Assembly (NCBI GenBank): GCA_945910005.1
Contig: OX246739.1
Location: forward strand, 2,696,001-2,760,000
Length of the DNA: 64,000 nucleotides
Source of the DNA: Isoperla grammatica
Taxonomy: Eukaryota > Arthropoda > Insecta > Plecoptera > Perlodidae
Direction of reading: 5' to 3'
Below the pieces are notes generated by a model, which worked only from the letters and a program-made list of their open reading frames with translations, was not told where the DNA came from and made no database searches. Shown piece after piece: positions 1-10,400 of this stretch (within the stretch, counting starts at the first letter, position 1; each line of letters opens with the position of its first letter). The position numbers and the translations under genes were made by a program.

Positions 1-87
1 GCCCGAGGGTTGGCTGACCAGGGTGTACTTCATGAGCAGGAACATGTTGTCGCGGGTGATGAGGCCCGTGCCTTGGATGTCGTACAC
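1..87 (-). CDS. Calaxin/EFCAB1-like gene, coding exon 4 (partial, runs off left edge)
   Basis: On the minus strand a CTCGCAG acceptor is followed by 29 open codons, beginning VYDIQGTGLITRDNMFLLMK and ending in VSQPSG, that run off the window. It is the second EF-hand of a calaxin-like protein: it joins in phase 0 to the preceding exon so that CFT meets VYD, as CFEVFD does in vertebrate calaxin, and the KQP-like motif after the second EF-hand is also present. Calaxin is a calcium sensor of the outer dynein arm in motile cilia and sperm flagella. The loop reads D-I-Q-G-T-G-L-I-T-R-D-N, so position 12 is Asn instead of Glu and position 5 is Thr instead of Asp, which suggests weak or no calcium binding. 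About 60 C-terminal residues expected from the family (about 211 aa) lie outside. Only this copy joins the unique coding sequence; 23 partial copies follow upstream in the intron. Confidence 0.85.
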   Translation of the reverse strand, partial: MYDIQGTGLITRDNMFLLMKYTLVSQPSG

Positions 88-2302
88 CTGCGAGCATGCA
101 ACACTGTTGAAGGGTGTACTTCATGAGCAGGAACATGTTGTCTCGGGTGATGAGGCCCGTGCCTTGGATGTCGTACACCTGCGAGCATGCAACACTGTTG
201 AAGGGTGTACTTCATCAGCAGGAACATGTTGTCTCGGGTGATGAGGCCCGTGCCTTGGATGTCGTACACCTGCGAGCATGCAACACTGTTGAAGGGTGTA
301 CTTCATCAGCAGGAACATGTTGTCTCGGGTGATGAGGCCCGTGCCTTGGATGTCGTACACCTGCGAGCATGCAACACTGTTAAAGGGTGTACTTCATGAG
401 CAGGAACATGTTGTCCCGGGTGATGAGGCCCGTGCCTTGGATGTCGTACACCTGCGAGCATGCAACACTGTTGAAGGGTGTACTTCATCAGCAGGAACAT
501 GTTGTCTCGGGTGATGAGGCCCGTGCCTTGGATGTCGTACACCTGCGAGCATGCAACACTGTTGAAGAGTGTACTTCATCAGCAGGAACATGTTGTCTCG
601 GGTGATGAGGCCCGTGCCTTGGATGTCGTACACCTGCGAGCATGCAACACTGTTGAAGGGTGTACTTCATCAGCATGCAACACTGTTGAAGGGTGTACTT
701 CATCAGCAGGAACATGTTGTCTCGGGTGATGAGGCCCGTGCCTTGGATGTCGTACACCTGCGAGCATGCAACACTGTTGAAGGGTGTACTTCATGAGCAG
801 GAACATGTTGTCCCGGGTGATGAGGCCCGTGCCTTGGATGTCGTACACCTGCGAGCATGCAACACTGTTGAAGGGTGTACTTCATGAGCAGGAACATGTT
901 GTCTCGGGTGATGAGGCCCGTGCCTTGGATGTCGTACACCTGCGAGCATGCAACACTGTTGAAGGGTGTACTTCATGAGCAGGAACATGTTGTCTCGGGT
1001 GATGAGGCCCGTGCCTTGGATGTCATACACCTGCGAGCATGCAACACTGTTGAAGGGTGTACTTCATCAGCAGGAACATGTTGTCTCGGGTGATGAGGCC
1101 CGTGCCTTGGATGTCGTACACCTGCGAGCATGCAACACTGTTGAAGGGTGTACTTCATCAGCAGCAACATGTTGTCTCGGGTGATGAGGCCCGTGCCTTG
1201 GATGTCGTACACCTGCGAGCATGCAACACTGTTGAAGGGTGTACTTCATCAGCAGGAACATGTTGTCTCGGGTGATGAGGCCCGTGCCTTGGATGTCGTA
1301 CACCTGCGAGCATGCAACACTGTTGAAGGGTGTACTTCATCAGCAGCAACATGTTGTCTCGGGTGATGAGGCCCGTGCCTTGGATGTCGTACACCTGCGA
1401 GCATGCAACACTGTTGAAGGGTGTACTTCATGAGCAGGAACATGTTGTCTCGGGTGATGAGGCCCGTGCCTTGGATGTCGTACACCTGCGAGCATGCAAC
1501 ACTGTTGAAGGGTGTACTTCATCAGCAGGAACATGTTGTCTCGGGTGATGAGGCCCGTGCCTTGGATGTCGTACACCTGCGAGCATGCAACACTGTTGAA
1601 GGGTGTACTTCATCAGCAGGAACATGTTGTCTCGGGTGATGAGGCCCGTGCCTTGGATGTCGTACACCTGCGAGCATGCAACACTGTTGAAGGGTGTACT
1701 TCATCAGCAGGAACATGTTGTCCCGGGTGATGAGGCCCGTGCCTTGGATGTCGTACACCTGCGAGCATGCAACACTGTTGAAGGGTGTACTTCATCAGCA
1801 GCAACATGTTGTCTCGGGTGATGAGGCCCGTGCCTTGGATGTCGTACACCTGCGAGCATGCAACACTGTTGAAGGGTGTACTTCATCAGCATGCAACACT
1901 GTTGAAGGGTGTACTTCATGAGCAGGAACATGTTGTCTCGGGTGATGAGGCCCGTGCCTTGGATGTCGTACACCTGCGAGCATGCAACACTGTTGAAGGG
2001 TGTACTTCATCAGCAGGAACATGTTGTCTCGGGTGATGAGGCCCGTGCCTTGGATGTCGTACACCTGCGAGCATGCAACACTGTTGAAGGGTGTACTTCA
2101 TCAGCAGGAACATGTTGTCTCGGGTGATGAGGCCCGTGCCTTGGATGTCGTACACCTGCGAGCATGCAACACTGTTGAAGGGTGTACTTCATCAGCATGC
2201 AACACTGTTGAAGGGTGCACTTCATCAGCAGGAACATGTTGTCTCGGGTGATGAGGCCCGTGCCTTGGATGTCGTACACCTGCGAGCATGCAACACTGTT
2301 GA
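20..2302 (-). repeat. 24-copy, 91 bp minisatellite carrying the 3' splice site and most of calaxin exon 4
   Basis: Near-identical 91 bp units follow each other; the same point in the unit recurs at 23, 114, 205, 296, 387, 478, 569, 693, 784 and on to 2215. Each unit, read on the minus strand, holds about 20 bp of intron end, the acceptor CTCGCAG and 23 codons of exon 4, but no donor. Three units are followed by an extra 33 bp partial copy, giving 124 bp steps at 569-693, 1785-1909 and 2091-2215. Because 91 is not a multiple of 3, reading from any upstream acceptor changes frame and meets a stop within about 90 codons. Only the copy ending at 87 can give a full protein. Units differ mainly by synonymous changes (CTC/CTG Leu) and a few single-base variants. 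Confidence 0.95.
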
Positions 2303-2714
2303 GTAAGCAACTGATTGTCAACACAATACGTACTTTTCAATACCCGAACGTAAAAACAAAAGCACACATGTTTTAAAATTTAAATTCTCATTGTAATAGC
2401 TTTCTTTTTGTGTTGAATGTAGTTTTACATTCTCGATTTAAAACCGATTGTAAAAATTTAGCAAATTTAGATACTATGACGAAGTGGGTTTATTATGAAC
2501 GTAGATCTACACGGAATTGAGGGGTGTGGCACTATGTGAGAACGTGTGTGTCTTGGAGGGAGGGAAGGGGGTGGAGGCAGGTTTTCCTTTCCGGACAATT
2601 TTCATTTTTATTGGGTAATTAATTTAGTCTTTTGTAATTATTATAATCAGAAATTAAATAAACATGCATTGAGCAAGCTGTTCAAATATCGTGTACGTAG
2701 CTCTGTGTACTCAC
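88..2714 (-). other. Calaxin intron 3, mostly minisatellite
   Basis: This is the interval between the donor after exon 3 and the true acceptor of exon 4. From 88 to 2302 it is repeat array. From about 2303 to 2714 it is unique AT-rich sequence with no other exon that I can support. Confidence 0.7.
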
Positions 2715-2798
2715 AGTGAAACAGTAGTTGATCTTCTCTTCCAAAGTGCCTCGCAGAAATATCGACATGCCGATAATCCAATTCTCAATGTTGACGGT
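2715..2798 (-). CDS. Calaxin/EFCAB1-like gene, coding exon 3
   Basis: The minus strand reads CTCCAG acceptor, then 28 codons (TVNIENWIIGMSIFLRGTLE followed by EKINYCFT), then the donor GTGAGT. Both introns are phase 0. The string matches the part of calaxin that holds the end of the first EF-hand and the linker WIxGLSxFLRGSLEEKxxYCF, the most diagnostic stretch for the family. Joined to the previous exon the first EF loop reads D-R-A-N-T-Q-T-V-N-I-E-N. Positions 3, 5 and 12, normally acidic, are Ala, Thr and Asn, so this loop looks degenerate. No tandem array touches this exon. Confidence 0.9.
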
Positions 2799-3270
2799 CT
2801 GGAGTGAAAACAGAACATTGTTTGACCTTCCATTCCATTATGTGCGACCAAGTTGTTAGTCCTGCATAAGTAATTTATAAGACGCTGCTGTGGGCAATGT
2901 AACTAAATAAATCTTGAAATGCAATGCTTATGCTGATGCAGCGATGCACGAACACATTTGAACTGACAATTAGGTAAGACTTTCTGTTATGGGCATTGAT
3001 TCTAAATAAAACAAAATATAATTCTAATTTACAAACTAGTGTAAGAAAGTAACTGGTTGCAGCAGACAAGCCCGCATACGTTGCGCAGGATACGATTACG
3101 TTTCATTAACATTTAATATCAACACAATTAACAATACTTAGTCCGCTAATGCACAAACTATTGTAAGACAGTTAGAGATTGCATCGTCAGACGTGATCAT
3201 GATGCAAATAATAGAATATGCAAAGTACCGGTACAATCAATTATAATCAATCGAATAGTGTTGTATTGAC

Positions 3271-3393
3271 CTGGGTGTTGGCCCTGTCGAACATGAAGAA
3301 GATGCGCTCAGACAGAGGTTCTCCCGTGATGTCCAGTCCCGAGTGTAGAACCTCTCGGAACCTCTTCCTGTCCATCGGGCCGTCCCTCGTCAA
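3271..3393 (-). CDS. Calaxin/EFCAB1-like gene, coding exon 2
   Basis: On the minus strand GTTTCAG is followed by 41 codons (LTRDGPMDRKRFREVLHSGL and on to FFMFDRANTQ), ending CCCAG before a GTCAAT donor. Both introns are phase 0. The sequence corresponds to the calaxin segment with the MDRxxFRxxLH helix and the entering helix and first loop residues (FMFD) of EF-hand 1. It joins without a break to exon 1 (YYK) and exon 3 (TVNIENW). The donor GTCAAT is weak compared with GTRAGT. The exon is unique in the window. Confidence 0.88.
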
Positions 3394-3542
3394 CTGAAAC
3401 CACCATCTTGGTCTTCAATGTCTACAATGGTCTACAAAACGCTTGGGTGTAGTCAAAATACTAATAAGTTTCCACAAAAAGTAAAATAAGATATAAATAA
3501 TTAGCAGGTTCAAACTTCCACTGGTAAATGTAGGCGTCAACT

Positions 3543-3918
3543 GTTTTGAAGGTGAAACATACCTTGTAGTAAATAACCAGCATTGTCTCTAGCTCTTCGT
3601 ACGAGAAGTGGGTATAGTTTTGACGGTGAAACATACCTTGTAGTAAATAACCAGCATTGTCTCTAGCTCTTCGTACGAGAAGTGGGTATAGTATTGACGG
3701 TGAAACATACCTTGTAGTAAATAACCAGCATTGTCTCTAGCTCTTCGTACGAGAAGTGGGTATAGTTTTGAAGGTGAAACATACCTTGTAGTAAATAACC
3801 AGCATTGTCTCTAGCTCTTCGTACGAGAAGTGGGTATAGTTTTGACGGTGAAACATACCTTGTAGTAAATAACCAGCATTGTCTCTAGCTCTTCGTACGA
3901 GAAGTGGGTAGTTTTGAC
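3543..3918 (-). repeat. 5-copy, 74 bp minisatellite carrying the end of calaxin exon 1 and its 5' splice site
   Basis: Five near-identical units of 74 bp each contain, on the minus strand, the last 18 or so codons of exon 1 (HFSYEELETMLVIYYK) and the donor GTATGT plus a little intron. The exon/donor junction recurs at 3859, 3785, 3711, 3637 and 3563. Only the copy at 3859 is joined to the start codon. Use of a later donor would read through the first donor and meet a stop soon after. The two edges of the array share the short string TCAAAAC, consistent with duplication through microhomology. Confidence 0.93.
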
Positions 3919-3999
3919 GAGTTTCTGCAAGAGAACGTTGTGTCTCTTCTTGATCCTCGTCTCGAGACCGCGATCCATCAGCATATCGTTGTTTGCCAT
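3859..3999 (-). CDS. Calaxin/EFCAB1-like gene, coding exon 1 with start codon
   Basis: The first in-frame ATG on the minus strand (3999-3997) lies in a strong Kozak context, ACCATGG. It opens 47 codons (MANNDMLMDRGLETRIKKRH and on to EELETMLVIYYK) that end at the donor AAG/GTATGT, phase 0. The basic helical N-terminus followed by a helix of the type F-E-L-x-x-L-x-x-x-Y-Y matches the start of calaxin, which also begins with a short Lys/Arg-rich stretch. Sequence upstream of the ATG stays open for 11 codons but has no other ATG. The visible exons sum to 145 residues, against about 211 in vertebrate calaxin. Confidence 0.85.
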
Positions 4000-5525
4000 G
4001 GTCAGGCCGGGGGCTGGGGGGCTGTGGGTCACAACACAAGCAGCACCTTATGACAACGCAATGTCCGCGTACGAGTGCGTGAAAGCACTCAGGTGTTATT
4101 CTAATATAATTAATATCCACTCTTTCCTTGGTTTAATGGGTGGAGTAGGAGCACAGCCCCAGAAATGGGTTTGTTTCATGGAAGTTGGTGGTATTTTATG
4201 AGTTTTGAGTGTTCGTAGATAAGTTATGCATGCGCTGAAAGAGCGTATACTCCAATTATATTTCCAGGCAGACTGAGGGATGTATATCGTTCAGGTGTAA
4301 TCTGTAGGTAGGGGTACGAACAGGTGTTGTATTGCCATGTAGTTACCATATGTTGGGTAGTTAGTTACGTCGTATATTTATGTATGCGATGTGCAATATG
4401 TGAACCTTATGAATGTCAACTCCTCATTCACCAAGACAGCGAAAAGCGATGTAAAATACTTTAATAATACAATCTAAATACTGGCAACAAACAATTAACC
4501 GGTCGTATGCCTAAATAACTGGTTACATTTAAATTTGTTGCCCAATTATTTACTAATAACCTCGTTTAAAATACAATACACATAATTATTATCTAGTTTC
4601 TCAGTAAACACAGTAGCATATTGTATGCCAGTAAGTAACTCATGTAAAGTCGTTACGCATTCTGATGACTGGTTGTGCAAAGTGAAATAAAATCTTTCGT
4701 TGTGATTGGGGGCCCTAAAACTAAACTCATGCATGTCCGCATTTGCACGCTATGTTAAACGATTTTTTAAAAACTGTTTATGCATGAGTGTCCCCGAAAA
4801 GCCTTGTTTGTTTCTATCTTCCGTTGTAGATGAAACCTGCCATGAAACAATAAATTAACGTGTCATATTAACATTATGCAAATCACGTTACCTTCAAATA
4901 AATGACTGGAATGTATTTTGGAGATATTATTTTGCCGAAAACTGATCTACTAGAAATGATTACAAGCTTAATTTTTTAACTTAACATAAATTGTCATAGG
5001 TACCGACATTTTAGTATAATACAACCCGAAACATTGTTATTTTTAACAAGGACTTTGTTACCACATGGAAACAATGCTTCTTTACAAGTGCTATTAATTA
5101 GCTATTATGCACGGGCTAATTCAATCAGTCTATGGTAGAAGTTTGTTCTGATAGACACGTGTTTTACAATTCAAATGTTGTTGCCTTGTCATGTGTGTTG
5201 CAGACACGCACAACGCACAACGCACAACGCACAACGTACACGCAGGTTGGATAAAAGTAGGCATAACTCGATTCTCAGCATTCTCGAGACTCGAGTATGC
5301 AATAAGGTCTAGGTTTTTTCTTTAATTTGAGCAATCAAGAAGTTATAATGGTTTACAAAACTACTTGGTCTACCTCTGGTCTTCCTACTTTCTACTATTA
5401 TCATAGTATCGTATTAAGGCATCTTGTTGTAGGCCTATGTGCCAACTGAAATCATAATACCTAGAGTGTTACCCAAATAGCTGGAAACAAAAACAGTTGT
5501 TTTAAAATAATACTTGTCTGTCTAG
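4000..5525. other. Non-coding interval between calaxin start and glycosyltransferase exon
   Basis: AT-rich sequence upstream of the calaxin ATG and, on the plus strand, upstream of the first visible glycosyltransferase exon. It should hold the calaxin promoter, but no clear core promoter or ciliary X-box was found. No earlier glycosyltransferase exon could be recognised here. Confidence 0.5.
5208..5236. repeat. 7 bp tandem repeat (GCACAAC)n
   Basis: Four consecutive copies of GCACAAC. Confidence 0.9.
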
Positions 5526-5679
5526 ATGGGAAAACGTTGGCAGCGAGAAGGAGGCGGTACATATCAACCATGACGTCACAAACTTCGAGTTCTTGTATGA
5601 GCCCTTCTACGTGGCTCCAGACACGGTGCCGGGTCACGACGAGCGGTTCATAGGATACGGCTATACTAGAAACAGCCAG
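5526..5679 (+). CDS. Glycosyltransferase family 49 (LARGE/B4GAT1-like), penultimate coding exon
   Basis: A CTGTCTAG acceptor is followed by one base finishing a split codon and 51 open codons (WENVGSEKEAVHINHDVTNF, then EFLYEPFYVAP, then GHDERFIGYGYTRNSQ), ending CAG/GTACTT in phase 0. The E-P-F-Y-V and D-E-R-F-x-G-Y-G motifs are typical of the C-terminal half of Glyco_transf_49 proteins, type II Golgi enzymes related to B4GAT1 and LARGE that transfer glucuronic acid or GlcNAc. It continues in frame to the exon at 7225. Earlier exons must exist because the start is split-phase and the family is several hundred residues long, but none is visible. The paralogue and its substrate cannot be set from this fragment. 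Confidence 0.78.
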
Positions 5680-7224
5680 GTACTTATTGCCTTTACATTT
5701 ATATGTTAGGAGCTGTGTGCTTGCACACGATTTAAATAATATTTAATAGTTTTGCTATGACCTTAGAATTGGTGCATAGGTAATGTCTAGACACTCATGG
5801 TCTCATGCAATGATAACTATGGCCACAGGTACTGATTAATGCAACTGTGTTATTACATATTATTCGTAAAACACGGTAACGATAGTTTTTATTTAAATGT
5901 TTTATTCAATCTTAACTAAAAGCACGACCCAAATATTATACAGTTTAATTACAAGTTGCGCGGAATATATAATTGTAGTTGTGAACAACTTCATATTCAG
6001 TAGGCCTATGTGGTATACATGCTCCCACATAAAATACGACTATGCCAAGTTTGGGGTAACGTATGAAACAGATTTTAAAACATAATTATAGACAAAAACG
6101 AAAAATACGGAATTGCACAATTGATCTGATAATGTTTACGTGTTCAATTTGTGTTGTACGATGCTGAAATTTAATTGAAAATACGCGATCCTTTTTTTCA
6201 TACTAAGTCTAAGAAAGAAAGTTTAATATAAGATCTAAGTATCTTGGAAGTCTGGCAGCTGCCTTCTTTAAGATTGATCAATACCACACAAAGTTCAGCG
6301 TAGTCTTTGTACGGCTCCTTCCATACTGAGAAATATAAACTTCAAGTCACCTGTTGGACTTGCTCAAGAAGTTTCGGCTTTGAGTCGTGCGTTACGAGCG
6401 CTCGACTCAAGCACAATTCTCATTGTAAATGTAAACCAAGACCCCTAACACGGGAAGTGAAATAAAACCACTCCGCCATTCTTTTTGCGCAGACATTCAT
6501 GAAAAGATAGAAGACACGTTGAAATAATATTTGTTTGCAATGCCTATCGCAATCTGGTATTGTACACACAGGTCTAGAAATGCACGCATGGCAAACTTTT
6601 CTAGTTATCTGAAAACCGCAAACCACAGAGGAGCTTGTCCAATTTCACAGTATGTCAGTCACAGGTTTCACGTTCACCCCCACCTCTACCCCCACCACAG
6701 TCATTCCGACTTCTCCTCCCCAGAGCATCTCCTGTGTCAACACACCAGAAAACATGAACAATGCAACAACCATCCCGCATTAGCATGACATGATTCTCAT
6801 ACGAGGCCTTTGTACTCGCGGTAGAAATCTATTGGACTTTCACGTAACAATGAGTTGAGACAGAGAAAATAAAACAGCATTAAATTGAAGTGCTTTATAA
6901 AAGTGAATACTAACCAGATGAGCATTTGCACCAATTAAATAAACATTTGGAATAGTTGCAACTAATAAAATTACTTTCCAACGTAACAACCATACCAGTA
7001 ATATTATGTAAAAAAAAACATTTTTTCAGTGTTCAGTTCATTCTAATATAATATTATTAATATGTAGAGTTCTCAAGATCCGTTCTTAGCGCCCGGTATC
7101 AATAATGGGACCATCTCATGGCAACACGGTATGTTTTATCCCAGACCGGTAGACCATGTGAAACAGTCAACGGAGTCAACGGTCCGAGAACGAACAGTGA
7201 CATAAGTGTATCTCCTGTTTTCAG
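5680..7224 (+). other. Last intron of the glycosyltransferase gene
   Basis: The interval runs from the donor GTACTT to the acceptor CTCCTGTTTTCAG. It is AT-rich with no repeat array and no other exon that I can support. Confidence 0.7.
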
Positions 7225-7446
7225 GTGTACGAGATGTTCGTGGCAGGATACCAGTTCCAGGTCCTCTCCCCCATCTTCACTTGTCACTGGGGGTTGCAGA
7301 ACAAGAAGGGTCGCCCGTCTTGGAGGGAGCGTCAGAACAGCGTCAACCGGAGACACTTTGACACCTTCAAGAGGGAAGTCTTTGCGCGGTATCGCAAGGA
7401 TCCGTTGAAGATGTTGCAGCCCAAGAAACCGTCTGCCGGCCGGTAG
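7225..7446 (+). CDS. Glycosyltransferase family 49 (LARGE/B4GAT1-like), terminal coding exon
   Basis: A strong acceptor (CTCCTGTTTTCAG) opens 73 codons and a TAG. The protein starts VYEMFVAGYQFQVLSPIFTC, then HWGLQNKKGRPSWRERQN, and ends FKREVFARYRKDPLKM and KPSAGR. The pattern E-M-x-V-A-G-Y-x-F-x-V-L, a H-W-G motif, then an Arg/Lys-rich W-R-E-x-Q-N-x-x-N-R-x-x-F and F-x-R-Y ending is that of Glyco_transf_49 C-termini, which lie in the Golgi lumen. The intron before it is phase 0. From 7366 on, the last 26 codons, stop and 3'UTR are the first unit of a tandem array of about 29 copies, so the array lies in the 3'UTR and does not disturb the protein. Confidence 0.8.
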   Translation: MYEMFVAGYQFQVLSPIFTCHWGLQNKKGRPSWRERQNSVNRRHFDTFKREVFARYRKDPLKMLQPKKPSAGR

Positions 7447-10400
7447 CTGTCAGCTGTTGCAGGGGAGGTACTTGGACATCAAGAGGGAAGTCTTTGCGCG
7501 CTATCGCAAGGATCCGTTGAAGATGTTGCAGCCCAAGAAACCGTCTGCCGGCCGGTAGCTGTCAGCTGTTGCAGGGGAGGTACTTGGACATGTTCAAGAG
7601 GGAAGTCTTTGCGCGCTATCGCAAGGATCCGTTGAAGATGTTGCAGCCCAAGAAACCGTCTGCCGGCCAGTAGCTGTCAGCTGTTGCAGGGGAGGTACTT
7701 GGACATGTTCAAGAGGGAAGTCTTTGCGCGCTATCGCAAGGATCCGTTGAAGATGTTGCAGCCCAAGAAACCGTCTGCCGGTCGGTAGCTGTCAGCTGTT
7801 GCAGGGGAGGTACTTGGACATGTTCGAGGGGGAAGTCTTTGCGCGCTATCGCAAGGATCCGTTGAAGATGTTGCAGCCCAAGAAACCGTCTGCCGGCCGG
7901 TAGCTGTCAGCTGTTGCAGGGGAGGTACTTGGACATGTTCAAGAGGGAAGTCTTTGCGCGCTATCGCAAGGATCCGTTGAAGATGTTGCAGCCCAAGAAA
8001 CCTTCTGCCGGCCGGTAGCTGTCAGCTGTTGCAGGGAGGTACTTGGACATCAAGAGGGAAGTCTTTGCGCGGTATCGCAAGGATCCGTTGAAGATGTTGC
8101 AGCCCAAGAAACCGTCTGCCGGCCGGTAGCTGTCAGCTGTTGCAGGGGAGGTACTTGGACATGTTCAAGAGGGAAGTCTTTGCGCGGTATCGCAAGGATC
8201 CGTTGAAGATGTTGCAGCCCAAGAAACCGTCTGCCGGCCGGTAGCTGTCAGCTGTTGCAGGGGAGGTACTTGGACATGTTCAAGAAGGAAGTCTTTGCGC
8301 GCTATCGCAAGGATCCGTTGAAGATGTTGCAGCCCAAGAAACCGTCTGCCGGCCGGTAGCTGTCAGCTGTTGCAGGGGAGGTACTTGGACATGTTCAAGA
8401 GGGAAGTCTTTGCGCGGTATCGCAAGGATCCGTTGAAGATGTTGCAGCCCAAGAAACCGTCTGCCGGCCGGTAGCTGTCAGCTGTTGCAGAGGAGGTACT
8501 TGGACATGTTCAAGAGGGAAGTCTTTGCGCGCTATCGCAAGGATCCGTTGAAGATGTTGCAGCCCAAGAAACCGTCTGCCGGCCGGTAGCTGTCAGCTGT
8601 TGCAGGGGAGGTACTTGGACATGTTCAAGAGGGAAGTCTTTGCGCGCTATCGCAAGGATCCGTTGAAGATGTTGCAGCCCATGAAACCGTCTGCCGGCCG
8701 GTAGCTGTCAGCTGTTGCAGGGAGGTACTTGGACATGTTCAAGAGGGAAGTCTTTGCGCGCTATCGCAAGGATCCGTTGAAGATGTTGCAGCCCAAGAAA
8801 CCGTCTGCCGGCCGGTAGCTGTCAGCTGTTGCAGGGGAGGTACTTGGACATGTTCAAGAGGGAAGTCTTTGCGCGCTATCGCAAGGATCCGTTGAAGATG
8901 TTGCAGCCCAAGAAACCGTCTGCCGGCCGGTAGCTGTCAGCTGTTGCAGGGGAGGTACTTGGACATGTTCAACAGGAAAGTGTTTGCGCGGTATCGCAAG
9001 GATCCGTTGAAGATGTTGCAGCCCAAGAAACCGTCTGCCGGCCGGTAGCTGTCAGCTGTTGCAGGGGAGGTACTCGGACATGTTCAAGAGGGAAGTCTTT
9101 GCGCGGTATCGCAAGGATCCGTTGAAGATGTTGCAGCCCAAGAAACCGTCTGCCGGCCGGTAGCTGTCAGTTGTTGCAGAGGAGGTACTTGGACATGTTC
9201 AAGAGGGAAGTCTTTGCGCGCTATCGCAAGGATCCGTTGAAGATGTTGCAGCCCAAGAAACCGTCTGCCGGCCGGTAGCTGTCAGCTGTTGCAGGGAGGT
9301 ACTTGGACATGTTCAAGAGGGAAGTCTTTGCGCGCTATCGCAAGGATCCGTTGAAGATGTTGCAGCCCAAGAAACCGTCTGCCGGCCGGTAGCTGTCAGC
9401 TGTTGCAGGGGAGGTACTTGGACATGTTCAAGAGGGAAGTCTTTGCGCGCTATCGCAAGGATCCGTTGAAGATGTTGCAGCCCAAGAAACCGTCTGCCGG
9501 CCGGTAGCTGTCAGCTGTTGCAGGGGAGGTACTTGGACATGTTCAAGAGGGAAGTGTTTGCGCGGTATCGCAAGGATCCGTTGAAGATGTTGCAGCCCAA
9601 GAAACCGTCTGCCGGCCGGTAGCTGTCAGCTGTTGTAGGGGAGGTACTTGGACATGTTCAAGAGGGAAGTCTTTGCGCGGTATCGCAAAGATCCGTTGAA
9701 GATGTTGCAGCCCAATAAACCGTCTGCTGGCCGGTAGCTGTCAGCTGTTGCAGGGAGGTACCGGTACTTGGACATGTTCAAGAGGGAAGAAGTCTTTGCG
9801 CGCTATCGCAAGGATCCGTTGAAGATGTTGCAGCCCAAGAAACCGTCTGCCGGCCGGTAGCTGTCAGCTGTTGCAGGGAGGTACCGGTACTTGGACATGT
9901 TCAAGAGGGAAGAAGTCTTTGCGCGCTATCGCAAGGATCCGTTGAAGATGTTGCAGCCCAAGAAACCGTCTGCCGGCCGGTAGCTGTCAGCTGTTGCAGG
10001 GAGGTACCGGTACTTGGACATGTTCAAGAGGGAAGAAGTCTTTGCGCGCTATCGCAAGGATCCGTTGAAGATGTTGCAGCCCAAGAAACCGTCTGCCGGC
10101 CGGTAGCTGTCAGCTGTTGCAGGGCAGGTACTTGGACATGTTCAAGAGGGAAGTCTTTGCGCGGTATCGCAAGGATCCGTTGATGATGTTGCAGCCCAAG
10201 AAACCGTCTGCCGGCCGGTAGCTGTCAGCTGTTGCAGGGAGGTACTTGGACATGTTCAAGAGGGAAGTCTTTGCGCGGTATCGCAAGGATCCGTTGAAGA
10301 TGTTGCAGCCCAAGAAACCGTCTGCCGGCCGGTAGCTGTCAGCTGTTGCAGGGAGGTACTTGGACATGTTCAAGAGGGAAGTCTTTGCGCGGTATCGCAA

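Noticed and set aside
23..2367. Series of 64-104 codon ORFs on both strands in the calaxin array
   Set aside because: They are shadows of the 91 bp repeat; only the copy ending at 87 on the minus strand joins unique coding sequence.
3811..4032. Longer calaxin start at 4032
   Set aside because: It would begin at GTG; the ATG at 3999 has an ACCATGG context and fits the family's N-terminus.
5057..5072. X-box-like GTTACCACATGGAAAC upstream of calaxin
   Set aside because: The half-sites fit RFX but the spacer is 4 bases instead of 1-3, and it is over 1 kb from the start codon.
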